Of a stretch of DNA of 64,000 bases, positions 20,320 to 27,612 are shown in pieces. Below the pieces are notes generated by a model, which worked only from the letters and a program-made list of their open reading frames with translations, ran no database searches and was not told where the DNA came from. This DNA is from Streptomyces albogriseolus (GTDB lineage: Bacteria; Actinomycetota; Actinomycetes; Streptomycetales; Streptomycetaceae), in NCBI GenBank assembly GCA_014650475.1, contig BMVA01000012.1, positions 112,924 through 176,923 of the forward strand, in the 5' to 3' direction. The position numbers and the translations under genes were made by a program. Within the stretch, counting starts at the first letter, position 1. Each line of letters begins with the position of its first letter.

Positions 20320-20350
20320 GATTCTTGGGATCTGCGTGTGAAGAGCAGAC

Positions 20351-21097
20351 TCAGGAGGTGAGCGGCGGCCCGGCCTCCCGCTTCTCCGCCACGATCAGCC
20401 GCACCTTGGGGCTGCCGTCCCGTCTGCGGCCGAACTCGGGGAGAGCCAGGAACTCCACGCGGAACCCCGTGCGCTCCAGCCCGCGCCACAGGTCGCCGAA
20501 GCGCACGGCGCGGTAGTACATGACGAACGGCGGGCGCCACACGGCGTTGCGCACCCGCATGACGGCGTCGAACCCGAGCAGCATCGCGTGGGCGAGGGAG
20601 CCGGGCCGGGGCGGCGCGACGACCGGCAGGACGAACCGGCCGCCGGGCCGCAGCACCTTGTGCACCTGCGCGAACAGCCGCGGCAGCTCGGACGGCAGGA
20701 AGTGTCCGAGCGCCCCGAAGCTGACCACGAGGTCGAACTCCGGCCCGAACGGCAGCGCCCGCGCGTCCGCCCGGACCCAGGACACGTCGGGGCCCTCGGG
20801 CCGCCTGTACGAGCGGGCGACCTCCAGCATCCCGGCGCTGAAGTCCACGCCGGTGACGTGGTCCCGGCACACCTGACGCAGCACGTCGACGCCCGCGCCG
20901 GTGCCGCAGCACAGGTCGAGCCCGGTGCCGTAGGGGCCGGACTCCAGCAGCGCGGCGACGGTGGCATCCAGCACGGAGTCGGGGGTGCGGAAGGGGGTGT
21001 GGTCGAACTTCGGGGCGAGAAGGTCGTAGCCGCGCTCGACGGACGACAGCGCCTGGACGGCCAGTTCGCTCAGTCGGGGGCCTTCGGGGCTGAACAT
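20351..21097 (-). CDS. Class I SAM-dependent methyltransferase
   Basis: A 248-residue methyltransferase of the UbiE/methyltransf_11 type: motif I LDLCCGTGAGVDVLRQV, VTGVDFSAGMLEVAR, acidic post-I region, DLVVSFGALGHF (motif IV area) and VLRPGGRFVLPVV (motif VI). The substrate cannot be inferred. A TAGGCT -10 element at 21104-21109 lies 6 nt from the ATG and no Shine-Dalgarno exists, predicting a leaderless message. It lies in the same direction as the thioesterase, 69 bp upstream of that gene. Confidence 0.85.
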   Translation of the reverse strand: MFSPEGPRLSELAVQALSSVERGYDLLAPKFDHTPFRTPDSVLDATVAALLESGPYGTGLDLCCGTGAGVDVLRQVCRDHVTGVDFSAGMLEVARSYRRPEGPDVSWVRADARALPFGPEFDLVVSFGALGHFLPSELPRLFAQVHKVLRPGGRFVLPVVAPPRPGSLAHAMLLGFDAVMRVRNAVWRPPFVMYYRAVRFGDLWRGLERTGFRVEFLALPEFGRRRDGSPKVRLIVAEKREAGPPLTS

Positions 21098-21103
21098 CCG
21101 CCC

Positions 21104-21109
21104 AGCCTA
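21104..21109 (-). promoter_or_regulatory. -10 element of predicted leaderless methyltransferase transcript
   Basis: TAGGCT on the minus strand ends 6 nt before the ATG at 21097, the standard leaderless spacing. Confidence 0.45.
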
Positions 21110-21252
21110 GAGCGCGCTCCCCCCGGTCGCCCCGTGAATCTCGCGTACCGGGGGCGAGCCCGGTCGTCGGACAGCCGCAAGCCGGGCAGCGCATCCGAGT
21201 GCTCGCGCGCGGCTCCCGGCCGGGGCAGCACGCTGTTCGGGCCACCCCTTCC

Positions 21253-21258
21253 TACGTT
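21253..21258 (+). promoter_or_regulatory. -10 element of predicted leaderless carboxypeptidase transcript
   Basis: TACGTT ends 6 nt before the ATG at 21265; there is no Shine-Dalgarno in between. Confidence 0.45.
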
Positions 21259-21264
21259 TGCGAT

Positions 21265-22428
21265 ATGACTATCGGATTTGCTTCGCGGGCTGCCGTGTCG
21301 GGGTGCGTGCTCTGCGCGGCGGGCCTGCTGGCGCTCGCGCCCGCCGCGGCGACCACCGGTCCCGGCGCCGACCCCGGGCCGCGGACGAGGGACGCGCCCA
21401 CGTCCCTGCTGTACCGGCCCGGCACGCACGTCCGTCCGCGCGCGGGGGCGCCCGAGGTCCCGGACCTGTCCGCCCGCTCCTGGCTGGTCGCGGACGCGGA
21501 CACCGGCGCGGTGCTCGCCGCGCACGACGCGCACCGCAGGCTGCCGCCCGCCAGCACCCTCAAGACGCTCTTCGCGCTGACCGTGATGCCGGCCCTGCCG
21601 TCCGGCATCCGGCACCGCGTCGACCCTGAGGAACTGGCGGACATCGGCCCGGGGAGCAGTCTCGTCGGGGTCGCCGAGTACCGGACGTACCGGGTCTCCG
21701 ACCTCTGGAACGGGGTCTTCCTCAACTCCGGCAACGACGCCGTGCGGGTGCTGGCGGCTCTCAGCGGCGGCTGGCGGGCCACGGCCGAGCGGATGGAGGA
21801 GAAGGCGCGGGCCCTGGGCGCCCGCGACACCCAGGTGAGGTCGCCCGACGGCTACGACGCGCCCGGCCAGGTGTCGTCGGCGTTCGACCTGGCCGTGTTC
21901 GGCCGGGCGGGGCTGCGCAACCCCGAGTTCGCGGAGTACTGCGCGCGGGCGGAGGCGAGCTTCCCGGCCCGCGACGGCGGCAGTTACCCCATCGTCAACA
22001 CCAACCGGCTGCTCACCGGGGCGGACGGGGTCGCCCCGTACCGGGGGCTGATCGGCGTGAAGAACGGCTACACCAGCCACGCGGGGAACACCCTGGTCGC
22101 GGCCGCCCGCCGCGACGGCCGGACCCTGGTGGCGACGGTCATGAACCCCCGCTCGGACGGCGGGCACGCGGTGTACGAGGAGACGCGCGCGCTCCTCGAC
22201 TGGGGCTTCGAGGCGGCCGGCCGCGTGAACCCGGTGGGCTCCCTGGACGCCCTGCGCAGCGCCCCGCCGGGCGGCCCGGAGGCGGACGCGGTGGCCGTGC
22301 CCGCGTCCCGCCGGGACGACACGGACGACCGTCCGGTGTGGTGGACGATCACCGGGGCGGGTCTGCTGGGCGGCGCGGGCGTGGCGGTGTACCTGCGGCT
22401 CAGGTGGGGGCCGGTGCCGAGGGACTGA
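21265..22428 (+). CDS. D-alanyl-D-alanine carboxypeptidase (DacA/DacC type)
   Basis: A 387-residue penicillin-binding-type peptidase acting on peptidoglycan stem peptides at the outer face of the membrane. The signal peptide is about residues 1-30. Active-site motifs are all visible: SxxK in PASTLKTLF, SxN in NSGNDAV, and KTG-type KNG in IGVKNGYTSHAGN. A second hydrophobic helix near the C-terminus (about 360-380, WTITGAGLLGGAGVAVYL) is followed by a short basic tail, so the protein is anchored at its C-terminus. Predicted leaderless from TACGTT-N6-ATG. Confidence 0.9.
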   Translation: MTIGFASRAAVSGCVLCAAGLLALAPAAATTGPGADPGPRTRDAPTSLLYRPGTHVRPRAGAPEVPDLSARSWLVADADTGAVLAAHDAHRRLPPASTLKTLFALTVMPALPSGIRHRVDPEELADIGPGSSLVGVAEYRTYRVSDLWNGVFLNSGNDAVRVLAALSGGWRATAERMEEKARALGARDTQVRSPDGYDAPGQVSSAFDLAVFGRAGLRNPEFAEYCARAEASFPARDGGSYPIVNTNRLLTGADGVAPYRGLIGVKNGYTSHAGNTLVAAARRDGRTLVATVMNPRSDGGHAVYEETRALLDWGFEAAGRVNPVGSLDALRSAPPGGPEADAVAVPASRRDDTDDRPVWWTITGAGLLGGAGVAVYLRLRWGPVPRD

Positions 22429-22860
22429 GTACGGTCGGCCGGCCGCCCGCGAGGGCACGCCTCGGTGCGCGGCGGCCCGGTGCGAAGAACGCGACGGGGC
22501 CGCCGGGCCCCGTCGGCGTCAGCCAAGGGCGGTCCGGCACCGGAGGCACGGCTGCTGACCGGCAGCCGCCTGCCCTGCCGCCTCGGACGCACAACCACCC
22601 GGCCTTGCCGCCTCGGACGCACAGCGGCCCGGTGCCCGCCGGACTCAGTCCAGGCGGGCGACCGCCCGGCCCGCACCGTCCCGCGCGCGGCGGCGGAGCC
22701 GAGAGACTGTCGTCGGCGGGCGGACACCAGGCTCGCGCCACGAGCGCGGGCCGTACCCGCCGCGGACGCGGACGGCACGGCGCCGGGAACCGGCCTGCCC
22801 CCCGCCTCACCGCGGAGCGGCCCGCTGCCGACAACCCCCGGCCCACCCGGTCACGTCCGT
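22429..22860. other. 432-bp gap between convergent carboxypeptidase and asparaginase genes
   Basis: No supported gene. The region contains a two-copy direct repeat with a 30-nt period (TGCCGCCTCGGACGCACA at 22576-22593 and again at 22606-22623). Open frames here are proline/arginine-rich and lack starts with ribosome sites. No clear terminator hairpin was seen. Confidence 0.45.
22576..22623. repeat. Two-copy direct repeat, 18 bp identical, 30-nt period
   Basis: TGCCGCCTCGGACGCACA occurs twice with 12 nt between the copies, in a non-coding gap. Probably a local duplication without known role. Confidence 0.6.
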
Positions 22861-23877
22861 TCAGACGCACACCGCGTCCGCCGCCGCACCCAGTCCCGCA
22901 ACCGGCCGCACCCCGCCCACCGGGCGGCCTCCGCCCAGGACCGTCTCGCCCGCGAACGCGGTGAGCAACGCCGGGTCCACGCCCGCGTGGGTGAGGGCCG
23001 CCGCGGTGACCGGGACGCGGGCACGGCCGGCGCCGTCGGCGATCTTCACGGCGACGGCGCGGCCGTCGGGCAGCGCGGCGATTTGGACGCCCTCGAAGCC
23101 GTCCTTGGCGAGCAGCCCCGGCACCGCGCGCATCAGCGCGGCCACGTCCCGGCCCGCGCCGGACGCCATCTCGGCGTGCGTGCGCATGGCGTCGGCGACC
23201 CGGCCCTCGGGGGTGCCGGGCGCGCCGCCGGCGATCCGGGCGGCGGCGCGGGCCAGGCCCTCCAGGGACACCGCGAACAGAGGCGCGCCGCACCCGTCGA
23301 CGGTGACCGTGGCGACGCGTCGTCCGGTGAGGTCCTCGACGGTCTCGGCGACCGCCTGCTGAAGGGGGTGGGCCGGGTCGAGGTAGTCGTCCAGCGGCCA
23401 GCCGTTCAGCTTCGCGGTGTACAGCATCGCGGCGTGCTTGCCCGAGCAGTTCTGGGCGAGCCGGGAGGGGCCGCGGCCCGCGCGTACCCAGGTGTCCCGG
23501 ACGGCGGGGTCGAAGGGCAGGTCGGGGACGTTGCGCAGGTGCTCCTCGGCCAGGCCCGCCTGCTGGAGGATGCGGCGCGCGCCGTCCAGGTGGCGTTCCT
23601 CGCCGGAGTGGCTGGCCGCCGCGAGGGACAGCAGTGCGCCGTCGAGCGGGAGGCCGGCGCGGACCATGGCCACCGCCTGGACGGGCTTGAGCGCGGAGCG
23701 CGGGTAGAACGCCGCCTCCGGGTCGCCGAGGCGGAAGCCGGCCGTGCCGTCGGCGTCGAGGACGACGACGGAGCCGTAGTGGACGCCTTCGACGACCCCG
23801 CCGCGTATCAGGTGGGCGACGGGGGCGTGGCGGGGTGCGCGGACCGGGGGTGCGGCCGCGGGGAGACTGCTGTGCAT
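22861..23877 (-). CDS. L-asparaginase II family protein
   Basis: A 338-residue cytoplasmic protein of the actinobacterial/rhizobial asparaginase II family, distinct from the E. coli type. Characteristic blocks: HLIRGGVVEGVHYGSVVVLD, FYPRSALKPVQAVAMV, LAAASHSGEE, LAQNCSGKHAAML and TVDGCGAPLFAVSLEGLARA. It is expected to hydrolyse asparagine to aspartate and ammonia. Start and stop of the preceding FCD regulator overlap as TGATG (ATG 23877, or GTG 23880), so the two are translationally coupled. The regulator probably controls asparaginase expression in response to the amino acid or a derivative. Confidence 0.9.
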   Translation of the reverse strand: MHSSLPAAAPPVRAPRHAPVAHLIRGGVVEGVHYGSVVVLDADGTAGFRLGDPEAAFYPRSALKPVQAVAMVRAGLPLDGALLSLAAASHSGEERHLDGARRILQQAGLAEEHLRNVPDLPFDPAVRDTWVRAGRGPSRLAQNCSGKHAAMLYTAKLNGWPLDDYLDPAHPLQQAVAETVEDLTGRRVATVTVDGCGAPLFAVSLEGLARAAARIAGGAPGTPEGRVADAMRTHAEMASGAGRDVAALMRAVPGLLAKDGFEGVQIAALPDGRAVAVKIADGAGRARVPVTAAALTHAGVDPALLTAFAGETVLGGGRPVGGVRPVAGLGAAADAVCV

Positions 23878-24632
23878 CACACTGCCTGCGGGTTGTCGTG
23901 GCGGGCCGGCTCGGGGGTGGTGCGCGGGCCCGGTGTGCGTGCGGAGCGCACGATGTCGGTGAGGGTGGTCCCGACACGGTCGAGGTGGTGGGTCATGGCC
24001 CGCACGGCGTCCTGTTCGGAGCCGGCGGCCAGGGCCTCCACGATGGCCCGGTGCTCGCGGTCGGAGTGGGCGCGACGGCCGCCGAGCTCGTTGAGGAAGG
24101 CGGACTGGCGGGCCAGCGCGTCCCGGATCTCCTCGATGACCCGACGGAACACGGGGTTCTGCGCGGCCTCGGCCACGGCGAGGTGGAACAGGGTGTCCAT
24201 GGCCGCCCAGGCGGTGGTGTCGGTCTCCCGCTCCATCCGCGCCAGCAGGCCCCGCAGCCGGGCCAGGTCCTCCGGGGTGCGGCGGCGTGCGGCGTACCCG
24301 GCGACCGGGATCTCGACGTGCCGGCGCACCTCCATGAGGTGTCCGGCCGTGTAGTCGCCGAAGGTGGGGTCCTGCACGGCGTCGGCGACCACGAAGGTGC
24401 CCTTGCCGGTGCGGGACACGGTCAGGCCCATGGTCTGCAGCGCCCGCAGCGCCTCGCGCAGCACCGGGCGGGACACCTCGAGTTCGCGGCAGAGCTCGGC
24501 CTCGGAGGGCAGCTTGTCGCCGATCGCGTAGTCGCCGCGCTCGATGGCGTCGCGGAGGTGGACGAGCACCGCCTCCGTCGCGCTGACGCGCCGCGGCCCC
24601 GTACCACCTGTCTGGCTGTCTGACAGGTTCAC
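23877..24632 (-). CDS. GntR-family regulator with FCD domain (FadR subfamily)
   Basis: A 251-residue regulator. Winged helix about 18-82 (VLVHLRDAIERGDYAIGDKLPSEAELCRELEVSRPVLREALRAL), then an all-helical FCD effector domain about 95-235 with its usual metal/ligand positions (D in DTLFHLAVAEAAQNPVF, H in DREHRAIVEAL, HH in AMTHHLDRV). GTG start. The start region carries a palindrome that may be its operator. First gene of the regulator-asparaginase operon. Confidence 0.9.
   Translation of the reverse strand: MNLSDSQTGGTGPRRVSATEAVLVHLRDAIERGDYAIGDKLPSEAELCRELEVSRPVLREALRALQTMGLTVSRTGKGTFVVADAVQDPTFGDYTAGHLMEVRRHVEIPVAGYAARRRTPEDLARLRGLLARMERETDTTAWAAMDTLFHLAVAEAAQNPVFRRVIEEIRDALARQSAFLNELGGRRAHSDREHRAIVEALAAGSEQDAVRAMTHHLDRVGTTLTDIVRSARTPGPRTTPEPARHDNPQAV
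24616..24626. promoter_or_regulatory. CTGTC-T-GACAG palindrome over the regulator's first codons
   Basis: An 11-bp perfect palindrome, flanked by a wider ACCTGTC...GACAGGT inverted repeat (24607-24628), lies inside codons 3-9 of the FCD regulator gene. FadR-type regulators bind short GT-N3-AC-containing palindromes, so this is a plausible autoregulatory operator placed downstream of the start codon. Confidence 0.4.
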
Positions 24633-24795
24633 GGGCCGATCGTGCGGTCCGTCCGCACGCACTGTCAAGCGGGGGCGGGTGCGGGGTGGTGCCGGCCACA
24701 CCGCCGCCCGGGGGGCACCACCCCTCTCCCCCTGGGGGCGACCGTCCCTCCTCATGCGGGTGCCACCGCCCTTCTTCGCCCAGGAAATCACCCCC

Positions 24796-24801
24796 CATAC
24801 T
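24796..24801 (+). promoter_or_regulatory. -10 element of predicted leaderless desaturase transcript
   Basis: CATACT ends 6 nt before the ATG at 24808 and no Shine-Dalgarno intervenes; -35 not evident. Confidence 0.4.
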
Positions 24802-24807
24802 GAGCGC

Positions 24808-25914
24808 ATGGCGCATTCGACGGCACTGGCCGGCATTCATTCCCCCGCCGAGGACGAAAAGCAGACAAACCCTCGGGGGGACGGACGGAAAAGGGAGCGG
24901 GAGAAAAGCTCCGGAAGAGGGAGTGACTTCTCCGAACTGTCCCGGCGAATAGCCGAGGCGGATCTGCTGCGCCGCCGTCCGTTGTACTACACGGTGCGCT
25001 TCACCGCCGTGGGCCTTGCGCTCGCCGGAGGCGTCGCCGCGTTCCTCGTCCTCGGCGACAGCTGGAGCCAGCTGCTCGTCGCCGCCGCACTGGCCGTCGT
25101 GTTCGGGCAGCTCGGGCTGGCCGCGCACGACCTGGCGCACCGCCAGGTGTTCTCCCGCCGGCGCCCCAGCGAGATCGGCGGTCTGGTGGTGGCCGACGTG
25201 CTGCTCGGCATGAGCTACGGCTGGTGGATGAACAAGCACACCCGCCACCACGCGAACCCCAATCACGAGAACAAGGACCCGGACGTCGCGCCCGACATCA
25301 TCGTGTGGTCACGCCGTCAGGCGCGGCAGGCAAAGGGGCCGGCCCGGTTCATCGGGAAACACCAGGCGGCGCTCTTCTTCCCGCTGCTGACCCTCGAGGG
25401 CCTGAATCTGAGTGTCAGCAGTTTCCGGGCGCTGCGGAGTCCGTCGATGAAACGGCCCGTTCTGGAGGGCGCCCTCCTCGTCGCGCATTTCGCCGTCTAT
25501 TTCGGCGGACTTTTCACACTTCTCTCCCCCGGCAAGGCGCTCGCGTTCATCGCCGTCCACCAGGGGCTGTTCGGCCTCTACCTCGGTTCCGTGTTCGCCC
25601 CGAACCACAAGGGCATGCCGATGATCGAGGCGGGGACCGAGCTGGACTTCCTGCGCCGTCAGGTGCTGACCTCCCGCAACGTGGACGGCGGTGCGCTGAC
25701 CGACGTGTTCATGGGCGGCCTCAACTACCAGATCGAGCACCACCTCTTCCCCAGCATGCCCACGCCCGCCCTCGCGAAGGCCCAGGTGATCACCGAGCGG
25801 TACTGCGCCGAGCTGGGCATCCCGTACTGCCGGTCGGGTCTGATCGCCTCGCACCGCACGGCGCTGCGCCATCTGCGGGAGGCGGGCGAACCCCTGCGCG
25901 AGGCCGGACACTGA
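24808..25914 (+). CDS. Membrane fatty acid (acyl-lipid) desaturase
   Basis: A 368-residue integral-membrane di-iron desaturase. The three histidine boxes are present: HDLAH (box 1, about residue 111), HTRHH (box 2, about 148) and QIEHH (box 3, about 310). Hydrophobic pairs flank the boxes (LALAGGVAAFLVLG, LLVAAALAVVFGQLGLAA, LLVAHFAVYFGGLFTLL, ALAFIAVHQGLFGLYLGSVF). A QxxHH third box marks the front-end/linear desaturase group related to DesA3 and delta-5/6 enzymes. A charged 50-residue N-terminus (KRERE) precedes the first TM segment. It lowers membrane order by introducing double bonds. Electron donor not encoded nearby. Confidence 0.9.
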   Translation: MAHSTALAGIHSPAEDEKQTNPRGDGRKREREKSSGRGSDFSELSRRIAEADLLRRRPLYYTVRFTAVGLALAGGVAAFLVLGDSWSQLLVAAALAVVFGQLGLAAHDLAHRQVFSRRRPSEIGGLVVADVLLGMSYGWWMNKHTRHHANPNHENKDPDVAPDIIVWSRRQARQAKGPARFIGKHQAALFFPLLTLEGLNLSVSSFRALRSPSMKRPVLEGALLVAHFAVYFGGLFTLLSPGKALAFIAVHQGLFGLYLGSVFAPNHKGMPMIEAGTELDFLRRQVLTSRNVDGGALTDVFMGGLNYQIEHHLFPSMPTPALAKAQVITERYCAELGIPYCRSGLIASHRTALRHLREAGEPLREAGH

Positions 25915-25916
25915 CC

Positions 25917-26291
25917 CTACGGCCACACCGCCCCGGCCAGCGCCGCCCCCGCGAAGGCGGCGCCCAGGCCGGCGGCCGTGCTCACCAGGACATTGGCCGC
26001 CGCGTACCCGAGGGCGCCGCTCCCGGCCAGGCGGAGGGTCTCGTAGGAGAAGGTCGAGTAGGTGGTGAGGGCGCCGCACAGACCGGTGCCGAGCAGCGCC
26101 TGGGCACCGGGTCCCGCGACGCCCGCGGCCGCCGCACCGGTGAGCAGGCCGAGGACCAGACTGCCGGCGACGTTGACGGTGAAGGTCCCCCAGGGAAGGT
26201 CCGACCGGGTCCGGGACTGCACGGCCCGGTCGGTGAGATACCGCAAGGGCGCCCCGGCCATCGCGCCGACCACCACGTACAGCCAGGTCAC
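25917..26291 (-). CDS. crcB: Fluoride ion channel subunit CrcB/Fluc
   Basis: A 124-residue four-helix membrane protein of the Fluc family, which exports F- as a dual-topology dimer. Signatures: [30 protein letters not shown] (the conserved Asn) and TTYSTFSYE (pore Phe/Ser/Thr track). GTG start; its first bases overlap the end of the DUF190 gene by 4 nt (GTGA). With the second crcB at 26647, it probably forms a heterodimer with opposite topologies. The stop is 2 bp from that of the convergent desaturase gene. Confidence 0.92.
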   Translation of the reverse strand: MTWLYVVVGAMAGAPLRYLTDRAVQSRTRSDLPWGTFTVNVAGSLVLGLLTGAAAAGVAGPGAQALLGTGLCGALTTYSTFSYETLRLAGSGALGYAAANVLVSTAAGLGAAFAGAALAGAVWP

Positions 26292-26650
26292 CCCCGGCCC
26301 TCCCGCACCGCGTCGTCGCGCCCTGGCCGGGGGACGATCTCGCACCGCTCGAGGAACACCAGCCCTTCCGGGACGAGCGCGTCGACCTCCGGCAGGAAGG
26401 CCCGCACCCGTTCCTCGGTGTCGACGACGACGACCGCCACCGGCATGTCCTCGCTCAGCGACAGCAGCCGGGAGGTGTGCACGAGTGACGACGCGCCGAA
26501 GCCCTCGATGCCGCGGAACACGCTGGCTCCGGCCAGTCCCGCCGCGTGCGCCCGGTGGACGATCTCCGAGTAGAGCGGCCGGTGGCGGCGGGTGTCGCAC
26601 TCGCCGACGAGCACGGTGAGGCGGAGCGCGCCGGTGGTCGGAGTGGTCAT
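26288..26650 (-). CDS. DUF190 protein, associated with CrcB channels
   Basis: A 120-residue soluble protein ([44 protein letters not shown], then [18 protein letters not shown] and ERCEIV). The ferredoxin-like alpha/beta pattern resembles PII-type signalling proteins. DUF190 genes are frequently found next to crcB, which suggests regulation of fluoride export, but a mechanism is not established. It overlaps both flanking crcB genes by 4 nt (ATGA and GTGA), so all three are co-translated. Confidence 0.88.
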   Translation of the reverse strand: MTTPTTGALRLTVLVGECDTRRHRPLYSEIVHRAHAAGLAGASVFRGIEGFGASSLVHTSRLLSLSEDMPVAVVVVDTEERVRAFLPEVDALVPEGLVFLERCEIVPRPGRDDAVREGRG

Positions 26651-27090
26651 GACTGCCTCCTGAACAGTGCCCGGCGGGTGGCCGCGGTGGCCGCCCAGAC
26701 GGCGGCCAGGGCCACGACGGGGGTGGCGGCCAGGTAGAGGAGCGCGCTCGCGTGACGGCCGGCCTCGAACAGGCCGCGGACGTCCACCGCGTACGTCGAG
26801 AAGGTCGTGAAGCCGCCGAGGACGCCGGTGCCGAAGAAGGGGCGGAGGAGGCGGTGCGCGGTGCGCGCCTCGGCGACGATCACCATGAACGCGCCGATCA
26901 CGGCGCAGCCGAGGACGTTGACCCAGAGGATCGTCCACGGGAAGGAACCCGCCGGGGTCGGCCACCAGACGACGGCCGCGTACCGGGCCGCGGCTCCCAC
27001 TCCGCCGCCCACCGCGACCACGCCGACGACGGGTGCCTGGGCCCGTACGGCGGAGCGGACCCGGGGTCGCCCGGCCTCCGCCGCGGTCAC
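26647..27090 (-). CDS. crcB: Fluoride ion channel subunit CrcB/Fluc, second copy
   Basis: A 147-residue Fluc protein with a 20-residue basic N-terminal extension, then [34 protein letters not shown] and [12 protein letters not shown]. It is the first gene of the crcB-DUF190-crcB operon; GTG start with CAGGAGA at 9 nt. No fluoride riboswitch is visible in the 88 bp upstream. Confidence 0.92.
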   Translation of the reverse strand: MTAAEAGRPRVRSAVRAQAPVVGVVAVGGGVGAAARYAAVVWWPTPAGSFPWTILWVNVLGCAVIGAFMVIVAEARTAHRLLRPFFGTGVLGGFTTFSTYAVDVRGLFEAGRHASALLYLAATPVVALAAVWAATAATRRALFRRQS

Positions 27091-27178
27091 GGTCGTACGT
27101 CTCCTGCTCGCACGGGATCAGCGTAGTCCAGGCCGCGGAGGCGAGGCGTCCGGGCCTGTCCGCGGAGGCCGGGACGGG

Positions 27179-27436
27179 CTACCAGCCCTTCTCGAACAGC
27201 TGGGTCACCTCGGCGAGGCGGATCTCGTCGCGGTGGTAGCGGGGGTCGTCGTCCTGGCCGGTGAGGCGGAGCAGGCCGAGGGAGGTGAGCAGCCGGAGGT
27301 GGGCGAGCGCCGCGGTACGGGGCACGCCGAGGCGGGCGGCGACGTCGTCCGCGGTGAGTCCTCGTCCGGCGGTGTCCGGTTCGCCCAGCCAGGCGAGGAT
27401 GCGCAGTCGTGTCCCGTCGGCGGGAGTTTTCAGCAT
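27179..27436 (-). CDS. ArsR-like winged-helix regulator (small)
   Basis: An 85-residue single-domain DNA-binding protein: MLKTPADGTRLRILAWLGEP, then LTADDVAARLGVPRTAALAHLRLLTSLGLLRLTGQ, a complete winged helix-turn-helix, and a short acidic tail. No cysteine metal site is visible. The ATG at 27436 is chosen because GGGAGG lies 8 nt upstream; the GTG at 27445 would overlap that site. It lies 88 bp upstream of the fluoride operon on the same strand and may regulate it, which is inference. Confidence 0.8.
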   Translation of the reverse strand: MLKTPADGTRLRILAWLGEPDTAGRGLTADDVAARLGVPRTAALAHLRLLTSLGLLRLTGQDDDPRYHRDEIRLAEVTQLFEKGW

Positions 27437-27574
27437 GTCGTCCACCTCCCCGCCGGGCTTCCTCGTCTCCGGCGCCCTCCCACTGTGCCGCGCCCGGGGT
27501 CCCCGTGTCGCGTGCCGCGGGAAGCTTGTCCGGAGTCAACGCCCTTGCTGGGCAAGGTGGTTGAACGTGGGAAC

Positions 27575-27603
27575 GGTGACCGGGGGCCAGGCCCCCGGTC
27601 ACC
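27575..27603. terminator. Terminator hairpin after the GH53 galactanase gene
   Basis: Perfect 13-bp arms GGTGACCGGGGGC / GCCCCCGGTCACC around a CAG loop, 9 bp beyond the galactanase stop (minus strand). No U-tract, as usual in Streptomyces. Confidence 0.8.
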
Positions 27604-27612
27604 GCGCCGGCG

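Noticed and set aside
22338-22964. Gene in the carboxypeptidase-asparaginase gap
   Set aside because: The frame is Pro/Arg-rich, includes a local duplication, has no ribosome site and overlaps both neighbours antisense or out of frame.
27091-27178. Fluoride riboswitch before the crcB operon
   Set aside because: I looked for the conserved pseudoknot elements on the minus strand and did not see them; the gap is also short.
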